From the NCBI GenBank assembly GCA_900317425.1, contig ONGR01000001.1, positions 1 to 64,000 of the forward strand: 64,000 nucleotides of DNA. Direction: 5' to 3'. This document shows positions 56,973 to 64,000 of the stretch, piece by piece (position 1 is the stretch's first letter; every line of letters starts with the position of its first letter). The notes under the pieces were generated by a model. It was not told the DNA's origin and searched no databases. It saw only the letters and a program-made list of their open reading frames with translations. The position numbers and the translations under genes are program-made. Origin of the DNA: an uncultured Eubacteriales bacterium. GTDB taxonomy: Bacteria; Bacillota; Clostridia; Oscillospirales; Oscillospiraceae.

Positions 56973-57810
56973 TATCATGACGCTGTTCCCGGACGCCATC
57001 GACGCCATGATGGGCCAGTCCATCATCGGCCGGGCCCAGGCCAAGGGGTACGTGACCATCGCCACCCACCAGATCCGGGACTACACCACCAACAAGCAGA
57101 TGCAGGTGGACGACTATCCCTACGGCGGCGGCCGGGGCGCGGTGATGCAGGCCGATCCCCTCTACCGCTGCTGGCAGCATATCTGCGACGAGGCGGGGGA
57201 GCGGGTCCATACCATTTATTTATCCCCGTGCGGCCGGACTTTTAACCAGGAAGTGGCAAAAGAGCTCCACGCCGCCTACGATCATCTGATCCTGGTCTGC
57301 GGCCACTACGAGGGCATCGACCAGCGGTTCATCGACGAGTGCGTGGACGAGGAGATCTCCCTGGGGGACTTCGTCCTCACCGGCGGCGAGATCCCCGCCA
57401 TGGCGGTGGCGGACTGCCTGTGCCGCATGGTGCCGGGTGTTCTGCCGGAGGAGAGCTGCTTCACCGAGGAGAGCCACTGGAACGGCCTGCTGGAGTATCC
57501 CCAGTACTCCCGGCCCGAGGTGTGGCACGACCGCGCCGTGCCGGCGGTGCTGCTGAGCGGCCACCACGGCCACGTGGCGGACTGGCGGAAGAAGGAGAGC
57601 TATAAGCGGACCATGACCCGCCGTCCCGATCTGTTCGCCAGGTTTGACGAGAGCCGGCTGACCACCAAGCACGACCGGAAGGTGCTGGCGGAGGCCAAGG
57701 CGGAGCTGGCGGCGGAGCGGGAAATCACTGAAGCGCCGCCGGCGCCAGTGACGCCCTGCGAGCAAAGTGAGCGGTTGGCGGAACAAGCACCCTTGGGGTG
57801 CGGCGGATGA
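56962..57810 (+). CDS. trmD: tRNA (guanine-N1)-methyltransferase, C-terminus formed by a repeat
   Basis: 282 aa. SPOUT enzyme making m1G37: IDIMTLFPDAIDAMM, DDYPYGGGRGAVMQ, LVCGHYEGIDQRFID, EEISLGDFVLTGGE and LEYPQYSRP are conserved. After about residue 253 (ELAAERE) the last 29 codons, from ITEAPPAPVTP to APLGCGG, are encoded by a family C repeat copy (57720 onward), which replaced the native end. The core enzyme is complete, so activity should be unaffected. Confidence 0.95.
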   Translation: MRIDIMTLFPDAIDAMMGQSIIGRAQAKGYVTIATHQIRDYTTNKQMQVDDYPYGGGRGAVMQADPLYRCWQHICDEAGERVHTIYLSPCGRTFNQEVAKELHAAYDHLILVCGHYEGIDQRFIDECVDEEISLGDFVLTGGEIPAMAVADCLCRMVPGVLPEESCFTEESHWNGLLEYPQYSRPEVWHDRAVPAVLLSGHHGHVADWRKKESYKRTMTRRPDLFARFDESRLTTKHDRKVLAEAKAELAAEREITEAPPAPVTPCEQSERLAEQAPLGCGG

Positions 57811-57875
57811 AGCGAAGTGATTTCGAGGAAGTGTCCCGGCCGCCGGGCACGCAAGTGACCGGCGACGACTGACAC
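57720..57875 (+). repeat. Family C repeat at the trmD 3' end
   Basis: Starts GAAATCACTGAAGCGCCGCC, includes the core CGCCAGTGACGCCCTGCGAG..GCGGTTGGCGG..CCCTTGGGG, and ends near GACTGACACAACGGTGT. The opening GAAATCACT pairs with AGTGATTTC (about 57816-57824). The same ~155-base unit is nested in family P copy 2. It contributes codons to trmD. Confidence 0.7.
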
Positions 57876-57947
57876 AACGGTGTGCAGAGTAAATGTTGTG
57901 CGCCGATCCGTTTCCGTCGTTGACGCCCCACCACCTGTCCATAAAAA

Positions 57948-57990
57948 ACATATGCCCGCCGGGGACGAGATATGCCCCGGCGGGTGTGTT
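57948..57990 (+). terminator. Terminator of rimM-trmD
   Basis: TGCCCGCCGGGG and CCCCGGCGGGTG arms with a 10-base loop, followed by TGTTTTT. A remnant of a GTCATT-type REP element follows at about 58014-58050. Confidence 0.75.
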
Positions 57991-58154
57991 TTTGGGGGGC
58001 GGGCTGGTCTACCCGTCATTGTGAGCATCCGCAGGATGCGGCGACCCGCTCTTTTTGGGGGTATTTTGTGCCTGCGGGTATGGAGGTACGTTCCCCGTCT
58101 ATAAAAAACTCACAAAAAACAGGAGAAAAATTTTACCTTTCGCCCAAATTCGCC

Positions 58155-58183
58155 TTGACTTTTCCTCCCATTTCGTGTATCAT
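58155..58183 (+). promoter_or_regulatory. Promoter of ylxM-ffh
   Basis: -35 TTGACT (58155-58160), 17-base spacer, -10 TATCAT (58178-58183), about 45 bases before the start. The leader contains TTGTAAAG/CTTTACAG pairing. Confidence 0.75.
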
Positions 58184-58228
58184 ATTTGTGTTGTAAAGGC
58201 ATATAACTTTACAGAAGGAGGAATGACC

Positions 58229-58594
58229 GTGAAAAACCAGACGTTCCGCATGACCATGCTGTATGATTTTTACGGCGAAATCCTCACCGAGCGGCAGCGG
58301 GAGTTCTATGATCTGTACTACAACGAGGACCTGTCGTTGGCCGAGATCGCGGAGAACTACGGCATTTCCCGTCAGGGTGTCCGGGACGTGATCGTCCGGG
58401 CTGAGGCCGTCATGACCGAGATCGAGGACAAGACCGGCATCGTGAAGCGTTTCATGGGCCTTCGCGGCAAGATCGACGCCATCGAGGCTGCCGCCGCTGA
58501 GCTGAAGGAGATCAACTACCGCCGCTATGAGAATCCGGATCTGGATCGACTGGCGGACACCATCGCGTCCAACGCCGCTGCGCTGAAGGAGTAA
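58229..58594 (+). CDS. ylxM: YlxM-family SRP-associated HTH protein
   Basis: 121 aa if started at the GTG 58229, 7 bases after AGGAGG; an ATG at 58223 lies too close to it but cannot be excluded. MLYDFYGEILTERQREFYDL, YYNEDLSLAEIAENYGISRQ and GVRDVIVRAE are the typical sigma-70-region-4-like HTH of YlxM. It is paired with ffh (3 bases apart), as in other Firmicutes, and probably modulates SRP. Confidence 0.92.
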   Translation: MKNQTFRMTMLYDFYGEILTERQREFYDLYYNEDLSLAEIAENYGISRQGVRDVIVRAEAVMTEIEDKTGIVKRFMGLRGKIDAIEAAAAELKEINYRRYENPDLDRLADTIASNAAALKE

Positions 58595-58597
58595 TCC

Positions 58598-59974
<1,377 letters not shown>

Positions 59975-60220
59975 AAGGATTCATTCAAAAAACGCTTCGC
60001 TGGTTTTTTGAATGAGCAGGCTGGAGTAAAATCCAAAGCCTCGCAGAGTTTGCGGCGCGCACGCCGCAAAGAAATGAAATCTTTTTTTCTGGCGACATGT
60101 GCGTCAGAAATAATACAGCTCGGCTCACGAAGTGTGCGAGCGTCTCACGCAAGCGAGTGCGCGCAGTGAGCCGCATTCCCCTCACACAAAATGGCACAGC
60201 CATTTTGTGTGACTACCAGT
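59975..60220 (+). repeat. Family M multi-hairpin repeat, copy 3
   Basis: Occupies the ffh-rpsP gap. Hairpins in order: CATTCAAAAAAC/GTTTTTTGAATG (loop GCTTCGCTG), TTTGCGGC/GCCGCAAA followed by GAAATGAAATC, TTCTGGCG/CGTCAGAA, CGGCTCAC/GTGAGCCG enclosing GTGCGAGCGTC..GCGAGTGCGC, and CACACAAAATGGC/GCCATTTTGTGTG (to about 60214). Same architecture as copies 1 and 2, different stems. Confidence 0.75.
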
Positions 60221-60283
60221 TAATAAGTGCAACCGCATTTATCAAATAGAGAAAGAAAATATTTTTATTGGAGGAAACAAATT

Positions 60284-60523
60284 ATGGTTAAGATTCGTCT
60301 GAGAAGAATGGGCGCCAAGAAGGCTCCTTACTATCGCGTCGTGGTGGCTGATTCCCGCTATCCCCGTGACGGCCGCTTCATCGAGGAGCTGGGTGTTTAC
60401 AATCCCTGCGTCTCTCCCGCCGAGATCAAGATCGACGCCGAGCGCGCCAAGGAGTGGATCGCCACCGGCGCTCAGCCCACCGATACCGTCCGCGCTCTGC
60501 TGAAGAAGGTCGACGTTCTTTAA
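60284..60523 (+). CDS. rpsP: 30S ribosomal protein S16
   Basis: 79 aa: [39 protein letters not shown] and [25 protein letters not shown] lies 9 bases before the ATG. Its position after ffh and before khpA is the usual Firmicutes order. Codons are the optimal GC-rich set expected for a ribosomal protein. Confidence 0.97.
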   Translation: MVKIRLRRMGAKKAPYYRVVVADSRYPRDGRFIEELGVYNPCVSPAEIKIDAERAKEWIATGAQPTDTVRALLKKVDVL

Positions 60524-60538
60524 TTTGGGGGCAAAGCC

Positions 60539-60772
60539 ATGAAGGATTTGCTGCTCTACATCGCCAGGAGCCTCGTCTCCCGGCCCGACCAGGTCACCGT
60601 GACCGAGGTGGGCGAGGGCGACGATCTGACGCTGGAGCTGCGGGTAGCCCCTGAGGACATGGGGAAGGTGATCGGCCGCCAGGGCCGCATCGCCAAGGAG
60701 ATCCGCACGGTGGTGCGCTCCTATGCCCAGCGCAAGGGCGTCAAGGTCTCCGTGGACATCGTTGATGAATAA
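60539..60772 (+). CDS. khpA: KH-domain RNA-binding protein KhpA
   Basis: 77 aa, one KH domain: LYIARSLVSRPDQVTV at the start and the GxxG loop in MGKVIGRQGRIAKEIRTVVR. It normally pairs with KhpB (EloR) in control of cell division and small-RNA function; KhpB is not in this window. Sixteen bases after rpsP, followed by a terminator. Confidence 0.95.
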   Translation: MKDLLLYIARSLVSRPDQVTVTEVGEGDDLTLELRVAPEDMGKVIGRQGRIAKEIRTVVRSYAQRKGVKVSVDIVDE

Positions 60773-60788
60773 CGAGCCGAAAACAGAA

Positions 60789-60823
60789 AAGATCCCGCTG
60801 CAGGTTATCTGCAGCGGGATCTT
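60789..60823 (+). terminator. Terminator of the ylxM-ffh-rpsP-khpA cluster
   Basis: AAGATCCCGCTGCA and TGCAGCGGGATCTT are perfect 14-bp arms with a 7-base loop, followed by TTTTTTG. On the minus strand there are also Ts (CTTTTCTG), so it can serve the convergent gene. Confidence 0.88.
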
Positions 60824-60839
60824 TTTTGTATGCACGATG

Positions 60840-61610
60840 TCACCGCAGTTTCCGCAGCCGCTTCTCGGTGAAGGCGGCCACCTGCTGCCAGAGGCTCAGG
60901 AGTTGATTTTTGTGGGCGCAGAGCTTCTCGGTGCAGTTCCGGCAGCCCAGATAGCCGTTGGTGGACTCGGAAAACCGCTCCGGGTACTTGTAGAAGGTGA
61001 TCTCCCACCGGGCAAGCAATGCCACGGACAGGAGCAGCAGGCTCCAGGTATAGGACCGGCGCACGAAGAAGAGGGGCGTGAACATCATGGCGTAGTCCCA
61101 GTTGTAGATGCGGCAGGTACTGCAGCACTTGTTCTTCAGAAACCAGGTCTGGAAGGGGCAGAAGAACAGGATGCAGATCATGTCGCACACGGAGTAGGCG
61201 CAGCAGAGGAGGAGCATGATGCCGTCGTCCAGGATGCCAGCCATGTGCAGCGCGCCGAAGATGCCGTTGAAGGCGATCCAGATGAGCGCCACCAGCATGA
61301 CGCCGTTGTTGTCCTGGATGCGGATATCGGTCTTGCCGGTCTTGCGGTAGTTCTGGGCGAACTGCTTCTGGCAGCCGGGGCTCTCCCACCGGGAGGGGAA
61401 GAACCGCAGGCTCATCTCCACCATGAACACCGCCCAGATCACCAGCAGGATCACCGGCCGCCGCTCCAGCACCAGATCCACGTTGTCCCCGCCTCGGATC
61501 CGATAGGCCAGATACAGGATCAGCGCCACGGCGAACAGCACCGAGCGGTAGACCAGCCGCACGTAGTGCAGCACGCTGACGGGTGTCAGATGCACCTTCC
61601 GTTTTGCCAT
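60840..61610 (-). CDS. Cysteine-rich polytopic membrane protein of unknown function
   Basis: 256 aa from the ATG at 61610 (GGAGGTG upstream). About six membrane helices are predicted by eye (e.g. SVLFAVALILYLAY, ILLVIWAVFMVEMSLRF, MLVALIWIAFNGIFGAL, SLLLLSVALLARWEI). Soluble Cys motifs are KNKCCSTCRIYNWDY in the second half and YLGCRNCTEKLCAHK near the C-terminus, which could bind metal or an Fe-S cluster. I do not recognise a characterised relative. Monocistronic. Confidence 0.7.
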   Translation of the reverse strand: MAKRKVHLTPVSVLHYVRLVYRSVLFAVALILYLAYRIRGGDNVDLVLERRPVILLVIWAVFMVEMSLRFFPSRWESPGCQKQFAQNYRKTGKTDIRIQDNNGVMLVALIWIAFNGIFGALHMAGILDDGIMLLLCCAYSVCDMICILFFCPFQTWFLKNKCCSTCRIYNWDYAMMFTPLFFVRRSYTWSLLLLSVALLARWEITFYKYPERFSESTNGYLGCRNCTEKLCAHKNQLLSLWQQVAAFTEKRLRKLR

Positions 61611-61718
61611 GACCGTCACCTCCTCGCATCCGGTTGTCTCTTCTATTATATCCGGAAATATTATACGCCCGCTGCAAATATTTGTAAAGAAAGCCGCGGG
61701 CGTCACCGGCGCAAAAAG

Positions 61719-61749
61719 ACCCCGGGCGGAAAAGTGTTCCGTCCGGGGT
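61719..61749 (-). terminator. Terminator of the PTS gene
   Basis: ACCCCGGGCGGAA and TTCCGTCCGGGGT arms. The minus strand continues CTTTTTGC. It lies 15 bases after the PTS stop. Confidence 0.75.
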
Positions 61750-61763
61750 GTGTGATGGGGTTT

Positions 61764-62870
61764 TTACAGGTCCAGCTTCAGATCGCCGTCCTTGATCCAG
61801 CCCATCTTCCGCAGAGGCATGGCGATGAGCCACGTCAGCAGGGCAGGGAGGACGAAGGAGATGAGGATCAGCCCCACCCAGTCGGTGGCGGTGATGGCGG
61901 ACTTGGCGCCGCTCATCACGTCGGCCACCCAGCCGGTGTAGACGCCGATCTGGCCCACGAAGCCGCAGGTGCCCATGCCGGAGGAGACCGGCGCGCCGTT
62001 CATCTGCAGACGGAACAGGCACGTGGCGATGGGACCGGTGATGGCGGCGGCCAGGGTGGGGGGGATCCAGACCTTTACGTTCTTGAGGATGTTGGGCATC
62101 TGGAGCATGGAGGTGCCGATGCCCTGGGCCACCAGACCGCCCCAGCGGTTCTCCCGGAAGCTCATGACGGCGAAGCCCACCATCTGGGCGCAGCAGCCGG
62201 CCACGGCGGCGCCGCCGGCCAGGCCCGTGAGGCCGAAGGCGGCGCAGATGGCGGCGGAGGAGATGGGCAGGGTCAGGGCGATGCCCACCGCCACGGACAC
62301 CAGAATGCCCATGAAGAAGGGCTGCAGCTCCGTGGCCCACATGATGAACTGGCCGATAGCCCGCGCCGCGGCGCCGATGGGCGCGGCGATGAGGGCGGCG
62401 ATGCCGATGCCCGCCAGCGTGGTGACGATGGGGGTCACCAGGATGTCGATCTTGGTCTCCTTGCTGACCAGCTTGCCGATCTCGGCGGCGATGATGGCCA
62501 CGAAGAACACGGCCAGAGGTCCGCCGGCGCCGCCCATATAGTTGGTGGCGAAGCCCACGCCGATGAGGGAATAGAGGACCAGCGGCGGGGCCTGGAGCGC
62601 CGAGCCGATGGCCACGGCCATCGCCGGGCCCACCATGGCCGAGCACAGGCCGCCGATGGTATAGCCCACGGCGCCGTCGCCCTTGCCGATGGTGACGATG
62701 ATGGCGTTGAGGAAGCCGATGTGGAACTGCTGGCCGATGGTGTTGAGGATGGTGCCCACCAGCAGCGTGCAGAACAGGCCCTGGGCCATGGCGCTCATGC
62801 CGTCGATAAAGTAGCGCTTGGCGGAGAACACCACGTTCTTCCGCTTGAGGAAACCACGGATCTTTTCCAT
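61764..62870 (-). CDS. PTS_EIIC_2-type membrane permease
   Basis: 368 aa, highly hydrophobic with about ten helices. GLFCTLLVGTILNTIGQQF, KGDGAVGYTIGGLCSAMVGP (in pieces), GGAGGPLAVFFVAI and ISSAAICAAFGLTGLAGGAA fit the PTS_EIIC_2 family, a branch of the EIIC permeases without attached EIIA/EIIB domains. The other PTS subunits are not here and the sugar is unknown, so it may also work as a non-PTS transporter. A promoter and a hairpin with a U-rich tail precede it. Confidence 0.8.
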   Translation of the reverse strand: MEKIRGFLKRKNVVFSAKRYFIDGMSAMAQGLFCTLLVGTILNTIGQQFHIGFLNAIIVTIGKGDGAVGYTIGGLCSAMVGPAMAVAIGSALQAPPLVLYSLIGVGFATNYMGGAGGPLAVFFVAIIAAEIGKLVSKETKIDILVTPIVTTLAGIGIAALIAAPIGAAARAIGQFIMWATELQPFFMGILVSVAVGIALTLPISSAAICAAFGLTGLAGGAAVAGCCAQMVGFAVMSFRENRWGGLVAQGIGTSMLQMPNILKNVKVWIPPTLAAAITGPIATCLFRLQMNGAPVSSGMGTCGFVGQIGVYTGWVADVMSGAKSAITATDWVGLILISFVLPALLTWLIAMPLRKMGWIKDGDLKLDL

Positions 62871-62894
62871 GCGATCTCTCCTTTGAGTCGGTAA

Positions 62895-62949
62895 AAAATA
62901 AATCGACGAATAAACCCCTGCCTCGGATGCAGACGCCTATTCATCGATT
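62895..62949 (-). promoter_or_regulatory. Leader hairpin with U-rich tract before the PTS gene
   Basis: On the minus strand AATCGATGAATA (62949-62938) pairs with TATTCGTCGATT (62912-62901) apart from one mismatch, enclosing CTGC/GCAG. The 3' arm is followed by TATTTTTTACC, then the ribosome-binding site and ATG. It looks like an intrinsic terminator in the 5' UTR, hence a possible attenuator. Confidence 0.55.
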
Positions 62950-62955
62950 GGCCTT

Positions 62956-62984
62956 ACCATACCATATCGGGCAAAATTTGTCAA
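62956..62984 (-). promoter_or_regulatory. Promoter of the PTS gene
   Basis: Minus strand: -35 TTGACA, 17-base spacer, -10 TATGGT. Transcription would start at about 62949, i.e. with the leader hairpin as the very first nucleotides. Confidence 0.7.
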
Positions 62985-63088
62985 TCACCAAATTACCGGC
63001 TATGCAAAAATGTAAAAATGGTGTATACTATGAAATTGGATTGCATAAGATTGCCGGCGCTGACCGGCAAAAAGGAGGCATTTGACGT

Positions 63089-64000
63089 TTGGAACGCATC
63101 ATGACGGACAGTCCCATCCGTTTCCCCGGCCTGTTCGGGGACTGGGCATTTACACTCTCCTCCAAGGCATTGAACGTGGGCCACGGGGTCTACTGGTACG
63201 GCATCCTCATCGCCATGGGTCTGCTGCTGGCGCTGGCGTTCTGCATGCGCCGCCGGGCGCAGTACGGCCTGAAGGAGGAGGACGTGCTGGACACGGTGCT
63301 CTGGGGCATCCCCTTTGCCGTCCTGGGGGCCCGGCTCTATTACGTGATCTTCTACCTGGATCTCTATCAGAACACCGACGGCAGCTTCAACTGGGGCCAG
63401 GCCGTGGCCATCTGGGACGGCGGTCTGGCTATCTACGGCGCCGTCATCGCCACGGTGATCGTGGGCGTGGTGATTTCCCGGGTGCGGAAGTTCCCGTTCT
63501 TCGCCCTGATGGATCTGGTGGTCATGGGCCTGCTGATCGGCCAGGCGGTGGGCCGCTGGGGCAATTTCATGAACCGGGAGGCTTTCGGCACCGAGACGAC
63601 CCTGCCCTGGCGGATGCAGCTGACCACCGTGACGGGCGGTCTGGTGGAGGTGCATCCCACCTTCCTCTATGAGAGCCTGTGGAACGTGGTGGGCCTGCTG
63701 CTGATCGTGCTGGTGGTGTCCAAGGGCCGCCGGTTCGACGGGGAGAACACCTGGTTCTATTTCCTCTGGTACGGCATCGGCCGTTTCTGGATCGAGGGCC
63801 TGCGGACGGACAGCCTGTACCTCTTCGACTGGCAGCTCTTCGGCCAGCCTATCCGCGTCAGTCAGGCCCTGAGCCTGGTGATGATCCTGGTGTCGGCCTT
63901 TATGCTCTTCTACCACATCAAGCTCCACCCCCGCAGCCGGGAGGCGCTGTACGTCAACCGCGTGGCGGCCCGGCAGGCGGAAGAGGAGATGCCGGCGGAG
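63089..64000 (+). CDS. lgt: Prolipoprotein diacylglyceryl transferase (3' end outside the window)
   Basis: 304 codons visible, no stop before the window end. Start is a TTG at 63089, 11 bases after AGGAGG; an in-frame ATG at 63101 is an alternative. Membrane helices begin with YWYGILIAMGLLLALAF; GARLYYVIFY, the signature GQAVGRWGNFMNREAFG (conserved Arg and Asn), HPTFLYESLWN and GIGRFWIEGLRTDSLYL are Lgt motifs. It attaches diacylglycerol to lipoprotein cysteines, e.g. in the lipoprotein encoded at 840. A -10 (TATACT, 63024-63029) lies upstream. Confidence 0.93.
   Translation, partial: MERIMTDSPIRFPGLFGDWAFTLSSKALNVGHGVYWYGILIAMGLLLALAFCMRRRAQYGLKEEDVLDTVLWGIPFAVLGARLYYVIFYLDLYQNTDGSFNWGQAVAIWDGGLAIYGAVIATVIVGVVISRVRKFPFFALMDLVVMGLLIGQAVGRWGNFMNREAFGTETTLPWRMQLTTVTGGLVEVHPTFLYESLWNVVGLLLIVLVVSKGRRFDGENTWFYFLWYGIGRFWIEGLRTDSLYLFDWQLFGQPIRVSQALSLVMILVSAFMLFYHIKLHPRSREALYVNRVAARQAEEEMPAE

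Overview
The window looks like a chromosomal segment of an anaerobic, high-GC gut Clostridium relative, most likely Oscillospiraceae (Flavonifractor/Oscillibacter-like). This is inferred from gene content: a SCIFF peptide with its radical SAM maturase, an electron-bifurcating-type [FeFe] hydrogenase, DegV, DUF1836, YlxM-Ffh, PTS_EIIC_2, and many anti-sigma/PP2C-type regulators. It is not based on any database search.

Layout. (1) 1-6.9 kb: the right end of a genomic island with visibly lower GC. It carries a DUF4367 protein, a lipoprotein, an ABC exporter, a KTR zinc-ribbon peptide, a small HTH protein and a tyrosine integrase. The integrase sits against the 3' end of the tmRNA gene (ssrA, 7126-7474, minus), the probable integration site. 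(2) 7.5-10.0 kb: host genes for cyclophilin, SmpB (partner of tmRNA), two small coupled genes and a NUDIX hydrolase. (3) 10.1-24.4 kb: a compact podovirus-like particle cassette. It holds a DUF6291 protein, TerL, a portal, a Prp-family cysteine protease, a scaffold, an N4-gp56 type capsid, a gp4-like adaptor, a gp10-like nozzle and tail/fibre proteins. No integrase, replication or lysis gene is visible. Four of its gene junctions contain a ~400-bp palindromic repeat. (4) 24.6-34.4 kb: host metabolism and housekeeping (DegV, DUF1836, LRR protein, phosphoglucomutase, RlmH, WalJ-like MBL, MurA, DUF1287). (5) 34.5-41.2 kb: [FeFe] hydrogenase with a GltD-like oxidoreductase, TrkH and PfkA. (6) 41.8-47.7 kb: SCIFF maturase and a tandemly duplicated SCIFF peptide, two PLP enzymes, a GIY-YIG protein and Dus. 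(7) 48.2-54.9 kb: a partner-switching operon made of STAS, Cache-HAMP-PP2C, a symporter with an extra N-terminal domain, a STAS-APH-HATPase fusion and a PHP phosphatase. (8) 55.1-64 kb: a 3D/G5 cell-wall protein, RimM-TrmD, YlxM-Ffh-RpsP-KhpA, a Cys-rich membrane protein, a PTS IIC and Lgt (cut by the window end).

The intergenic DNA is the most unusual part. At least three dispersed repeat families are present. Family P has six copies of about 400 bp, at 11.96, 14.95, 16.29, 18.18, 29.85 and 41.29 kb; its two ends are inverted repeats made of hairpins. Family M has three copies of about 200 bp, a string of four or five hairpins at 7.5, 33.3 and 60.0 kb. Family C has a ~60-bp core, is nested inside one P copy, and forms the 3' end of trmD. 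In families P and M the stem sequences differ from copy to copy but stay complementary, while several loops are conserved. This is covariation visible by eye and suggests selected or mechanistically maintained structure.

The strongest candidates for something undescribed are: the podovirus-like cassette with its own Prp-type protease and a Prp-like cleavage motif at the capsid N-terminus, interrupted by P repeats; the covarying repeat families themselves; the double SCIFF precursor; and the STAS-kinase-like-HATPase fusion operon.
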